Source: Acidobacteriota bacterium
GTDB taxonomy: Bacteria > Acidobacteriota > Blastocatellia > Pyrinomonadales > Pyrinomonadaceae
Length of the DNA: 64,000 nucleotides
Assembly (NCBI GenBank): GCA_016703965.1
Contig: JADJBB010000021.1
Coordinates: 1,736,001-1,800,000 of the forward strand
Direction of reading: 5' to 3'
Below are positions 43,862 to 53,749 of this stretch, one piece after another (position 1 is the first letter of the stretch; each line of letters starts with the position of its first letter). The translations under genes and the position numbers were made by a program. Under the pieces are notes generated by a model. It made no database searches and had not been told where the DNA came from. It worked only from the letters and a program-made list of their open reading frames with translations.

Positions 43862-44998
43862 ATGAAAACTTTCTTCTACAGTTTCTCACTCATTGTCGGC
43901 CTTCTGCTATTCTCGGATTCGGGAACTGCCCAAAATCAAAAACAAGCTTTGCTTGAGGGCGGTTTGGTGGTTGAGTTTAAGCAACCATCGAATTCGCCGC
44001 TGCCGCGTATTCCGCTGAGCGACGAGCCGAATGGTTTTTGGACTTTGAATCTGGACAGACAGGCGGGAAGCAAGCCTATCGAAGGGCCGGATAGGATCCA
44101 GGCTGTGTATTTTCTGGGACGGCTTGTTGATGGCAAGGCAGAGCTGACAGTTTCGGTCTTTCGTGGATCGCGGTTTAGAGAATTTGAGGACGTTATCGCC
44201 CGTTATACGCTTGAGCGGGGACAGTCGGCGGTCGTTTCTGAGATCGTCAAATACGGATTCGAACCGGTTGCGATCAAGGCTGTACTCGTCGAGAGGTCGA
44301 TGGTTAAAGTGCCAGTCGTCAATAACCGCAGTACCTCCGTGGGAGTCGATATCTTTCCGGTCCTGCAGCCGATGCCGCGCTATGTGGCGAGATTTACTAA
44401 TAACTCAACGAAACCAGTTATCGGTTATTCGGCTCGCACGGATAAGGATGACGCGATGAAGGTGTTGTTTCCGGGAATTCTGGATGTTTACGGCAAGCCC
44501 CTCATCGAACCCGGCAAAACATACGAACGAATGGTTGCCCCGGAACTGGCTGGCGTTAGGGAGTACAACATAAATGCCATGGTCTTTGCCGACGGTTCGT
44601 ACGAAGGCGATACTGCTGAGGCAGCCGATCTTTTCGCGATGATGTATGGACGATGCGACAGGCTCGCCAAGCTCATTCCTATCCTGAAACAGGCCGTCGA
44701 TGCCGCTCCGCAAAGACCGGATGCCGAGGCGTTGATCACTAAGATCAACAGTGAGAAAAGCCCGGTCGCGGCTTCGATCGTCGACGCGTTCAATCTCCGA
44801 TTCCCAAATGACCACCAGTACAAAGGTGCCGATGACAAACGGTTCACGTCTGCCGGGAGCTTCGTCAAGGCCGACATTGTCGGAGCCCTAAGAAATCTGC
44901 AAAAAGCCGGAGTCGGACGTTCGGACGAGGAAGTGAATAGGGCGTTTGCAGCCCTCGTCGGACACTATGAGGGCTGGCTGGCGAGGCTGCCGAAATAA
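43862..44998 (+). CDS. Secreted protein of unknown family
   Basis: The 378-residue product has a signal peptide (FFYSFSLIVGLLLFSDSGTA) from the ATG at 43862. The mature part is mixed beta and helical (GFWTLNLDRQAGSKPIEGPD, PRYVARFTNNSTKPVIGYSA) and ends in a helical C-terminus. I recognise no family. It is divergent from the lipoprotein cluster. Confidence 0.55.
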   Translation: MKTFFYSFSLIVGLLLFSDSGTAQNQKQALLEGGLVVEFKQPSNSPLPRIPLSDEPNGFWTLNLDRQAGSKPIEGPDRIQAVYFLGRLVDGKAELTVSVFRGSRFREFEDVIARYTLERGQSAVVSEIVKYGFEPVAIKAVLVERSMVKVPVVNNRSTSVGVDIFPVLQPMPRYVARFTNNSTKPVIGYSARTDKDDAMKVLFPGILDVYGKPLIEPGKTYERMVAPELAGVREYNINAMVFADGSYEGDTAEAADLFAMMYGRCDRLAKLIPILKQAVDAAPQRPDAEALITKINSEKSPVAASIVDAFNLRFPNDHQYKGADDKRFTSAGSFVKADIVGALRNLQKAGVGRSDEEVNRAFAALVGHYEGWLARLPK

Positions 44999-45011
44999 AT
45001 TCCAATACCAA

Positions 45012-46724
<1,713 letters not shown>

Positions 46725-46761
46725 AATATGGAAGCGGCTGCTAGCCTGCTGATATTTCACA

Positions 46762-46780
46762 CGCAGGCTGGCAGCCTGCG
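46762..46780. repeat. Palindrome CGCAGGCTGGCAGCCTGCG upstream of purH
   Basis: A perfect 9-bp dyad around a central G lies in the purH leader, followed by another hairpin (AAGCGG/CCGCTT near 46796-46815). Both appear to be repeat-family sequences rather than a purine riboswitch. Confidence 0.5.
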
Positions 46781-46882
46781 TTCCGCAATACAAAAAAGCG
46801 GCTCATATGCCGCTTCATCAAACACTAATATATTGTATTACGAACTCACCTACAAAGACGGGCGGGAGAAAAAGGTACGCGT

Positions 46883-46960
46883 TTAGAAGAAGAATCGTCC
46901 GAGAAATAGCAGGCTCAAAACGACTATCATCGCGAAAATAATGACTTTGATTACACTCAT
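46883..46960 (-). CDS. Possible 25-residue membrane peptide
   Basis: ATG 46960, preceded by AGAGGA at a short spacing, encodes MSVIKVIIFAMIVVLSLLFL followed by GRFFF and a stop. The size and hydrophobicity fit single-helix membrane peptides. It sits between the divergent purH and peptidase genes. Nothing beyond the sequence supports it. Confidence 0.35.
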   Translation of the reverse strand: MSVIKVIIFAMIVVLSLLFLGRFFF

Positions 46961-47024
46961 AAATCCTCTATCCTGTGGGCAGAGCCTGTTCGTGAATAGT
47001 AAGTCTATTCGCCGCCCAATAGCG

Positions 47025-48461
47025 ATGTCAAAAATTTTAGCACCAATTCCCACCGTTTTAGCTGCGTTCGTGCTGATTTTACAATTCTTTACATTTACAG
47101 AGGCTCAGGACGTCGATGTTCGCATCAGGATCAACGCGGAGAAGGCTGTAACAGCCGATGTAACGGTCTCGGTAAATGTTACAAACAAGGCTGAGCGGAT
47201 CTGGTTCTTGGACCAATATGGCGAGGTTTTCGGGTTGCTGACGGAGCGGTTATCGCACATCTATTTCTACGACAAACCCGGCTTTCTGATCGCTCGTAAA
47301 AGCTTGCAGCCGAACGAGATGGTCAGCCTCAATAACGTCGGCAAGCTCGCCTACACCGTCGATCTCACACCTCGTCCGGGAATGTTTGCGGCCGCTCACA
47401 CTTCGTGGGCAAAGGCGGACGGCGGACTGCTCGTCCTTGACGATCTGCTGCCCCAGTCGGTCGGGAAGACGGCGAAGGTGAGCTTTGAACTGCCTGTCGG
47501 GTGGAAAGTTGCAGGCCTTGCCGCTCAGCCTGTAGCTGTTCCAAATGTCGAAAAGGCCGTGTTTTACGTCGGTTCGAACATGAGGGAAGTATCGAGCGGC
47601 TCGGTCAAGCTGGCGATCTCGGGCGAATGGCAGTTCACTGATGGCGAAGCAGCGTCGATGGCGGATTCGATCGTTAAAGAGTACGAGAAGGCGTTTGGGA
47701 AGCTTGCTGAACCAAATGTCATCGTGCGGCTGTCGAAGTTTCCCAATACAGTTGGGCTTGGCAATTGGGAAGGTGACACACGTACTTCGACGGTGACGAT
47801 CGTGTCGTCGGATATGCCGTTCAAGAATCAATCGGTGCAGCGTTTGCATGAGCAGCTTCGGCACGAGCTGTTTCACCTCTGGATACCGAACGGTGTGAAC
47901 CTAAGCGGGAATTACGACTGGTTTTACGAGGGATTTGCGTTGTATCAGTCCTTGAAGGTCGGCGTTGGTGTCAACCGGCTGAGCTTTGCTGACTTTCTCG
48001 ATACGCTGTCGAGGGCGTACGGCATCGACGATTCGCAGACGAATAGAACCTCGCTCATCGACGCCTCAGCGAACCGTTGGAGCGGCTCTAACACAACGGT
48101 TTACGCACGCGGAATGCTGCTCGGCTTCCTCTGCGACATCGCCGTGCTCGAAGCCTCAGGCGGCAAGCGTTCCGTGACCGACCTGATAAAGGCAGTCGTT
48201 ACAAAACACAGCCTAACCACGCCACGAACCGACGGTAATACGGCTCTCATTGCCATCTTCCGATCGCATCCCGAACTCGCTGCGATGACCGAGCGTTATG
48301 TATCAGGAAGCGAAGTGTTCTCAATGGACGCACCACTTCTGCAGGCAGGGATCCAAATAGACCGTTCCACCGGCGTTCCTAAATTCACTGCCGTTAGCAA
48401 ACCGTCAGGAAAGCAAAAGAAGATACTCGAGAAGCTTGGGATCGATAATTGGAGGAAGTGA
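47025..48461 (+). CDS. Secreted M1/M61-like metallopeptidase (HELFH)
   Basis: The 478-residue protein has a signal peptide (LAAFVLILQFFTFTEAQ). A zinc site HELFH (RHELFHLWIPNG, near residue 285) is followed 20 residues on by Glu in WFYEGFALYQSLKV, the gluzincin arrangement of M1 and M61 peptidases. An N-terminal beta-sandwich precedes it. It is expected to act outside the cytoplasm on peptides. The ATG at 47025 is preferred for the signal peptide. Confidence 0.82.
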   Translation: MSKILAPIPTVLAAFVLILQFFTFTEAQDVDVRIRINAEKAVTADVTVSVNVTNKAERIWFLDQYGEVFGLLTERLSHIYFYDKPGFLIARKSLQPNEMVSLNNVGKLAYTVDLTPRPGMFAAAHTSWAKADGGLLVLDDLLPQSVGKTAKVSFELPVGWKVAGLAAQPVAVPNVEKAVFYVGSNMREVSSGSVKLAISGEWQFTDGEAASMADSIVKEYEKAFGKLAEPNVIVRLSKFPNTVGLGNWEGDTRTSTVTIVSSDMPFKNQSVQRLHEQLRHELFHLWIPNGVNLSGNYDWFYEGFALYQSLKVGVGVNRLSFADFLDTLSRAYGIDDSQTNRTSLIDASANRWSGSNTTVYARGMLLGFLCDIAVLEASGGKRSVTDLIKAVVTKHSLTTPRTDGNTALIAIFRSHPELAAMTERYVSGSEVFSMDAPLLQAGIQIDRSTGVPKFTAVSKPSGKQKKILEKLGIDNWRK

Positions 48462-48540
48462 GGAAAAGACTTTGGTGAAAAAGACATATTTTCGCCCTTC
48501 GGTTATAATACTTGGCGAACGAAGGGCGGATGGTTTGTAG

Positions 48541-49668
48541 ATGAAGATTCACGCTATTTTATTGATCGGGTTGGCATTTGTAGGGCTGTTTCAGCTGGGC
48601 TGCGGCGGTGTAGCTCCTGGTGTTTTCGGGGCGAATGATAAGGCGACGGTCATTGCCAAGACGGCCCAGATACGCACTTCATACGCGGTCGTAGCGGCTG
48701 ATCTGCTTGAGGTCAAACGCGGCGACAGCCTCGATGTGATCGATGAATTCGAATACGAAAAGGTGCTGTGGTTCCGCGTTCGTGCCCACGACGAGGCGGC
48801 CACCGAAGGCTGGATCGAGGCTCAGAACGTTATCACTAGTGCAACGCTGGCCAAATCTAAGGCTCTGGCAGAGGAATTCAAGGACCAGTCGCCGCAGGCT
48901 GCGGGCGTTATCCGTTCGGCTTCAAACCTGCGTGCCGCTCCGGATATGAATCCTGAGAACGTCCTGTTCAAACTCTCAAACGGCTCGACCTTTGAGATCA
49001 TGGCGTGGAAATTCGTCCCGAAGGCAGAGGTTCCTGACGTCGATGACGCACCGAAGGGCCAGCAAAAATCGGGTAAGCGATCAAAGAACGCCGAGATAGA
49101 GGCGGCGAAGGAAGAAGGCGAGCCGGACAAACTCGAAGATAAATACGACATCTGGTATCAGGTCAGGCTCGATCCGTCGGTCTCGCCGGCACCGGCCGGA
49201 TGGCTGTTTGGCCGACAGGTCGAACTGCAGGTACCGACCGACATCGTCTTTTTTCAGCAGAACAACCGCAAGTTCGTCACCTGGCAGCGGCTCGACGCCG
49301 ATTCCGCCAACAAGGTCGGTTCGGGCGACAAGACGCTTGCTCCCGGCAACTGGGTGATCCTCGCACGCAATAGCTTTTCTAAGCCGATAGACGGCGTTGA
49401 GCCCGATTTTGACAGCATTCTGGTCATGGCTTTCGATAAATACGATCAGAGCTACTACACGGTCTGGAGAAGCTCGCCTAATACCGAAATCTGGGGACGT
49501 CTGCCTCTGAAGGTCGATGGGAAGGGCGATAACAAGACGTTCAGCGTTAGCCTTCGCAATTCATCAGGGCAGATGGACGAGAAGCGTTTTATCGTCTTTA
49601 AGGACAAGAACCGCCTGCGTGTAACTCCGCCCGAAGACATCGCTCAGTACGAGACCAAGGTGAAATAG
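48541..49668 (+). CDS. Lipoprotein with SH3b-like domains
   Basis: The 375-residue protein has a lipobox (LIGLAFVGLFQLGCGG) and an SH3b-like region (IAKTAQIRTSYAVVAADLLE, WFRVRAHDEAATEGWIEAQN). A second one follows (RSASNLRAAPDMNPENVLFK ... AGWLFGRQVELQ) with a charged linker inside, and then a beta-rich C-terminal domain. It is probably attached to an envelope membrane and binds wall or peptide ligands. Its TAG overlaps the GTG of the Smr gene. Confidence 0.75.
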   Translation: MKIHAILLIGLAFVGLFQLGCGGVAPGVFGANDKATVIAKTAQIRTSYAVVAADLLEVKRGDSLDVIDEFEYEKVLWFRVRAHDEAATEGWIEAQNVITSATLAKSKALAEEFKDQSPQAAGVIRSASNLRAAPDMNPENVLFKLSNGSTFEIMAWKFVPKAEVPDVDDAPKGQQKSGKRSKNAEIEAAKEEGEPDKLEDKYDIWYQVRLDPSVSPAPAGWLFGRQVELQVPTDIVFFQQNNRKFVTWQRLDADSANKVGSGDKTLAPGNWVILARNSFSKPIDGVEPDFDSILVMAFDKYDQSYYTVWRSSPNTEIWGRLPLKVDGKGDNKTFSVSLRNSSGQMDEKRFIVFKDKNRLRVTPPEDIAQYETKVK

Positions 49669-49961
49669 TGACCGAAGACCCGAATGATCCATTCTCTGAA
49701 CCGGTAGAAATAGAGATCACCGATTCACTCGACCTGCATTCCTTCAGCCCGAAAGACATCCGGGCCGTGGTCGAAGCCTACCTTCCCGAAGCCCACAAAA
49801 AAGGCTTTTCCGTCGTCAGAATAATCCACGGCAAAGGCGTCGGCGTCCAACGCGAGATCGTAAGAAAGGTGCTGTCAGAGACCGATTTTGTGAAGTCGTT
49901 CAAGAACGCACCTGAGTTTTCGGGGAGTTGGGGAGCGACGATCGTGCAGTTAGACGTCTAA
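49668..49961 (+). CDS. Smr-domain protein
   Basis: The 97-residue protein is almost only a Smr domain: LDLHSFSPKDIRAVVEAYLP (LDLH motif), then VVRIIHGKGVGVQREIVRKV (HGxG). The Smr domain is a nuclease fold of MutS2-type proteins; stand-alone Smr proteins may cleave RNA or branched DNA. The GTG start overlaps the stop of the SH3b gene. Confidence 0.85.
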   Translation: MTEDPNDPFSEPVEIEITDSLDLHSFSPKDIRAVVEAYLPEAHKKGFSVVRIIHGKGVGVQREIVRKVLSETDFVKSFKNAPEFSGSWGATIVQLDV

Positions 49962-50221
49962 AGCTCCTCGATCACATCCGCCCAGACCTCATCTTCTATT
50001 CCAAATTCAGGATAGACAGTTTGAAGCAGGTCGTTCTGCTCGGCGATACGGCGTTCCGCCGCGGCGAGGCGTTCGGATTGGCGGGCGTATTTGTTTTCGA
50101 GATGACGCAGATAGGCACGGCGTTCCTTATACATTCTCTCGACCCAGAACATATAGGTGAATTGCAAACCGACGATGCCAACGAGGACCAAAGAGAGTCC
50201 GATCAAAAAATACATGAGCAT
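49958..50221 (-). CDS. Small membrane-anchored coiled-coil protein
   Basis: The 87-residue protein has an N-terminal membrane helix (MYFLIGLSLVLVGIVGLQFT) and a coiled coil (RRAYLRHLENKYARQSERLA). Its 3' end overlaps the convergent Smr gene by four bases. No family is recognised. Confidence 0.6.
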   Translation of the reverse strand: MLMYFLIGLSLVLVGIVGLQFTYMFWVERMYKERRAYLRHLENKYARQSERLAAAERRIAEQNDLLQTVYPEFGIEDEVWADVIEEL

Positions 50222-50324
50222 AATGCTTGGTTCTCACGTTCTACTTGAGTTTATTCGGATTATACTCTTGACCTTGGCTTAAGGAAAAGTAAAATTTAGG
50301 GAACGCTCTAATATATGTTATAAG

Positions 50325-50370
50325 CTGTAACATCTTGTAACAGTCAGGGATGGTGTTACAGATGTTACAG
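50325..50370. promoter_or_regulatory. Four TGTTACA half-sites forming an inverted repeat
   Basis: CTGTAACATCTTGTAACA (50325-50342) is mirrored by TGTTACAGATGTTACAG (50354-50370), which differs only by one missing base. Each arm holds two TGTTACA half-sites. It precedes the DUF6941 gene by about 34 bases and could be an operator array or a leader hairpin. Confidence 0.55.
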
Positions 50371-50403
50371 CGGATCTGAAGATCGCGGGCGAATAGGTAT
50401 TTA

Positions 50404-50847
50404 ATGCAACAAATGGAATCGAAAACACTTAAGTTGATGTACACATTGCTGTGCGACGATGTTCGCATTGAGATGGGCAACAAGATCTCGCTGATGGGCA
50501 TTTTTCAAAACATAATGGTCGAGAAACTGCCCGTTTCGCTCATCAAGTTTGCGGTCATCAACCACTGGCAAGGCCAGGGCGGCCACGAAACCGAGGTCCG
50601 CATCCTTTCACCCGACAAAACAAACCTGATCGTCACCTCGCAGCCGACCAAGATCGAGCTTGCCGAGGGCGGCTTTACCGACAACGTCAGCTTCTTTGTA
50701 AACGTCGTCTTTCCGACCGCCGGAACCTACTGGATCCAGACCATCGCCAACACCGTCGTCCTCGACGAATGCCCGCTCATCGTCGCAGACCAAGCCAACA
50801 TGGAAGCCATGCGGCCGCCTGAGGAGATAACTGAGACGATCAATTAG
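50404..50847 (+). CDS. DUF6941 family protein
   Basis: The 147-residue protein reads MYTLLCDDVRIEMGNKISLM then GIFQNIMVEKLP, resembling the DUF6941 family of short proteins of unknown function found in several phyla. The rest is a beta-rich domain with YWIQTIANTVVLDE. It has no signal peptide. The TGTTACA array upstream may control it. Confidence 0.7.
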   Translation: MQQMESKTLKLMYTLLCDDVRIEMGNKISLMGIFQNIMVEKLPVSLIKFAVINHWQGQGGHETEVRILSPDKTNLIVTSQPTKIELAEGGFTDNVSFFVNVVFPTAGTYWIQTIANTVVLDECPLIVADQANMEAMRPPEEITETIN

Positions 50848-50852
50848 GGATC

Positions 50853-50935
50853 AGTAACCACGAAAGTTCACGAAAAAGACACGAAATAAAGAGCCTGCTC
50901 TATTTCGTGTCTTTTCGGGTTTTTAACTGGTTACT
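50853..50935. repeat. Inverted repeat of the ACGAAA family
   Basis: AGTAACCACGAAAGTTCACG (from 50853) and GGGTTTTTAACTGGTTACT (to 50935) are mirror arms, with GACACGAAATA/TATTTCGTGTC between. It lies between DUF6941 and the carboxypeptidase-regulatory-like gene and could double as a terminator. Confidence 0.55.
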
Positions 50936-51575
50936 ATGGTTTCGGCCGGTCGATGTCAAGATTTAGTGCGGTGCGGTAGACCATTGCGGAGTCGACATCA
51001 ATGTCCTTTACCGCTTTTCCATCTTTCAATACGGCCATGAAGCGGAGTTTGGCGGTGCCTTCGGGTTGGGTGAAGGAGAATTCGCCTTGCGAATCGGTCG
51101 CGGCTTCGCCTAGTTTACGGATCGATCCGTCGCCGTTCACGCGTTCGACCGTCACTTTTGCACCGGCGGCGATGAAGCCGTCTTTGAAAAAGACGCTGCC
51201 TTTAACGATCACACGCGAACCACGGTCGACCATCAGGATCAAACGATCGCCGAGGTCACGAACCTTACCTTTTTTGATCTCGACGTTGTATTGAACAGCA
51301 GCAGAATAGCCGCGGGCTTCGAAAGCAAGGTTGTAGATGCCCGGTTCGAGGCCATCGAGGACAAACTCGCCTTTCGCGTCAGTCTTGGTTGATTTGAGAT
51401 CGACGCCTTTCTGACGGGCAGAGATGGTCGCGTTCGCGATGCCTTCGTCTTTGAGGTTTCGAACCTTGCCTTTTGCTCCGCCGGTGTTTTGAGCGAATGC
51501 AGTTGGCAACAAGCAGAAGGCAGAAAGCAGAAGTCCGAATGCGACCGTGACTGATCTGTGATGTAATTTATGCAT
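50934..51575 (-). CDS. Secreted protein with carboxypeptidase-regulatory-like domains
   Basis: The 213-residue protein has a signal peptide (VAFGLLLSAFCLLPTAFAQ). It has a carboxypeptidase-regulatory-like domain (GKVRNLKDEGIANATISARQ, STKTDAKGEFVLDGLEPGIY) and a second beta-sandwich (GSVFFKDGFIAAGAKVTVER). Such domains are structural parts of envelope proteins. The ATG at 51575 lies inside the end of the epimerase gene (8-base overlap). Confidence 0.72.
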   Translation of the reverse strand: MHKLHHRSVTVAFGLLLSAFCLLPTAFAQNTGGAKGKVRNLKDEGIANATISARQKGVDLKSTKTDAKGEFVLDGLEPGIYNLAFEARGYSAAVQYNVEIKKGKVRDLGDRLILMVDRGSRVIVKGSVFFKDGFIAAGAKVTVERVNGDGSIRKLGEAATDSQGEFSFTQPEGTAKLRFMAVLKDGKAVKDIDVDSAMVYRTALNLDIDRPKP

Positions 51576-52554
51576 GCATTTTCGACTCGGATGGAGTGCC
51601 ACGCATTTCATCCGCTACATCATTGATGATGTCATCAAGCGAACGGGTTGGCTGGTAACCTATCAAACGCTTGGCTTTTTCGAGGTTTGGAACCCGACGC
51701 TGCATGTCTTCAAAGCCGTCACCGTAAACCTCGTCATAGGTCAGATACTTGATCTGGCTCGTGCTGCCCGTCAGGTCGATTGCACGTTTGGCGAGATCGT
51801 TGATCGAAACTTCTTCGCTATTCCCGAGGTTAACGACCGTTCCAAAGCAGGCCGGCGTTTCGATCAAACGCGTTAGTCCCTCGACCACATCCAAAACATG
51901 GCCAAAGCAGCGTGACTGTGTTCCATCACCGTGAACCTCGATCGTTTCGTTCTTCAGTGCAGCCTGCACAAAGCGAGGAACGACCATCCCGTATTGCCCG
52001 GTCTGACGCGGCCCAACGGTATTAAAAAGACGGCAGACGACGACAGGAAGCTGCGTTTCCTTCCAGTGAGCGAGAGCGAGGAATTCGTCGAGCGTTTTGG
52101 CACACGCGTAAGCCCAGCGGTGTTTGTCGGTCGCACCTGTGAGCAGGTCATCGTCCTCATTGAATGGAACTGAGATACCTTTGCCGTAGACTTCTGACGT
52201 GCTTGGAATGAGGACCCGTTTGCGGTAGCGTGAACAGAATTTCAAAACCGTATCGGTGCCGTGAAAGATCGTTTCGATCGTTTTCACCGGCTGCTCCATG
52301 ATCAGCCTCACGCCGACGGCACTTGCCATGTGATAAACACGGTCGGTCTCGCGGATCAACTCTTCCATCAGTGCTGAGTTGAGAACCGTATCGATGATGA
52401 GGCGAAAGCCGGGTTTGTCTTCGAGATGGGCGATATTCGAATAACGCCCGGTCGAAAGGTCGTCGATGACCGTGATCTGGTGCCCTTCGGCGATCAGTTT
52501 GTCGGAAAGGTGGCTGCCGATAAAACCGGCCCCGCCTGTAATGAGAATTTTCAT
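51568..52554 (-). CDS. NAD-dependent epimerase/dehydratase (SDR)
   Basis: The 328-residue protein has the extended-SDR Gly motif (ILITGGAGFIGSHLSDKLIA), a catalytic Ser-Thr (LIPSTSEVYGKG) and a YACAKTLDEFLALAHW segment holding Tyr and Lys. It probably acts on nucleotide sugars as a UDP-glucose 4-epimerase or dehydratase. It is next to the UDP-glucuronate decarboxylase, both on the minus strand, suggesting a polysaccharide-precursor role. The gap between them is a palindromic repeat. Confidence 0.85.
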   Translation of the reverse strand: MKILITGGAGFIGSHLSDKLIAEGHQITVIDDLSTGRYSNIAHLEDKPGFRLIIDTVLNSALMEELIRETDRVYHMASAVGVRLIMEQPVKTIETIFHGTDTVLKFCSRYRKRVLIPSTSEVYGKGISVPFNEDDDLLTGATDKHRWAYACAKTLDEFLALAHWKETQLPVVVCRLFNTVGPRQTGQYGMVVPRFVQAALKNETIEVHGDGTQSRCFGHVLDVVEGLTRLIETPACFGTVVNLGNSEEVSINDLAKRAIDLTGSTSQIKYLTYDEVYGDGFEDMQRRVPNLEKAKRLIGYQPTRSLDDIINDVADEMRGTPSESKMHA

Positions 52555-52561
52555 ATCAATT

Positions 52562-52674
52562 GCAGCTAGCTTTAGCTAGTGGTTGGATCCTAGTTAGACC
52601 CGGGCTTTAGCCAAATTTCGGCTAAAGCCGACTACATCCTTATAAACTTATTCCACTAGCTAAAGCTAGTGGCA
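52562..52674. repeat. Palindromic CTAGCTTTAGC repeat
   Basis: GCTAGCTTTAGCTAGTGG (52565-52582) is mirrored by CCACTAGCTAAAGCTAGTGGC (from 52652; quoted in part). An inner pair, GGGCTTTAGCC and GGCTAAAGCC, lies between. It fills the gap between the two SDR genes. Confidence 0.65.
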
Positions 52675-52694
52675 ATTTAAAAAACAAGACCACA

Positions 52695-53633
52695 TCATCC
52701 GTTGATAACTCCGGAAAAATAGGCCGCCGTTTTCTTCAACCCTTCAGCAAGTGGAACTGTCGGCTGCCAATTTAGAAGCGAAGTGGCCCGTTCGATATTT
52801 GGCTTACGCTGTTTTGGGTCATCCTGCGGCAGCGGCAGGTATTTGATGCGGATATCTTTGCCTGTGGCGATGCCGACTTCGTCCGCTAGTTCCTTCATGG
52901 TGAACTCGCCGGGATTGCCGAGGTTGACCGGCATGTGAACATCGTCGCCCTCGGCGTTCATCAGTTTGATGATGCCGTCCACGAGGTCGCTGACGTAGCA
53001 GAACGAACGTGTCTGCGAGCCGTCGCCGTAGATCGTCAATTCCTCGCCTCTCAGTGCCTGAACGATGAAATTCGATACCACGCGACCGTCATTCTCCAGC
53101 ATTCGCGTCCCGTAAGTGTTGAAAATACGCACGATACGCGTGTCAACGTTGCTTTGGCGGTGGTAATCCATCATAAGTGTTTCAGCAACGCGTTTGCCTT
53201 CGTCGTAACAGCTTCTGAGGCCGATCGGGTTGACGTTGCCCCAGTAGCTTTCCGTCTGCGGATGCTCGATCGGGTCGCCGTAAACTTCGCTGGTCGATGC
53301 TTGCAGGATCCTCGCTTTTACGCGTTTCGCGAGCCCGAGCATATTGATCATTCCCATCACATTTGTTTTGACGGTCTTGACCGGGTTGTACTGATAGTGA
53401 ACCGGCGATGCGGGACACGCGAAATTATAGACCTGATCGACCTCTAGAAAGATCGGCTCCGTCACGTCGTGCCGGATGACCTCAAACTGCTTGTTGTCGA
53501 TGAGGTGAGCGATATTCACCTTGCGGCCGGTGAAAAAGTTATCGAGGCAGATGACCTCGTTGCCCTCATTGAGAAGGCGTTCACACAAATGTGAACCGAT
53601 GAATCCGGCTCCGCCGGTTACAAGTATTCGCAT
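52695..53633 (-). CDS. UDP-glucuronic acid decarboxylase (UXS type)
   Basis: The 312-residue protein matches UXS closely: ILVTGGAGFIGSHLCERLLN, the ACPASPVHYQYNPVKTVKTN stretch, STSEVYGDP, and SCYDEGKRVAETLMMDYHRQ with Tyr and Lys. It also has RIFNTYGTRM and DGSQTRSFCYVSDLV. It makes UDP-xylose from UDP-glucuronate, a precursor for surface polysaccharides. The start is ATG and the length is normal. Confidence 0.93.
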   Translation of the reverse strand: MRILVTGGAGFIGSHLCERLLNEGNEVICLDNFFTGRKVNIAHLIDNKQFEVIRHDVTEPIFLEVDQVYNFACPASPVHYQYNPVKTVKTNVMGMINMLGLAKRVKARILQASTSEVYGDPIEHPQTESYWGNVNPIGLRSCYDEGKRVAETLMMDYHRQSNVDTRIVRIFNTYGTRMLENDGRVVSNFIVQALRGEELTIYGDGSQTRSFCYVSDLVDGIIKLMNAEGDDVHMPVNLGNPGEFTMKELADEVGIATGKDIRIKYLPLPQDDPKQRKPNIERATSLLNWQPTVPLAEGLKKTAAYFSGVING

Positions 53634-53749
53634 AAACCGCTATTTTCCCACAATTCCATTATTATGACCATAATTCGCTGGCCAAAGCACTGAAAAAGGC
53701 GAATCGAAGTGAAACTCGATTCGCCGTCGTAGTGATGCACTGCCTTCTA

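Noticed and set aside
46762..46820. Possible purine riboswitch before purH
   Set aside because: The hairpins are repeat-family palindromes and lack the conserved core of a purine or PreQ1 riboswitch.
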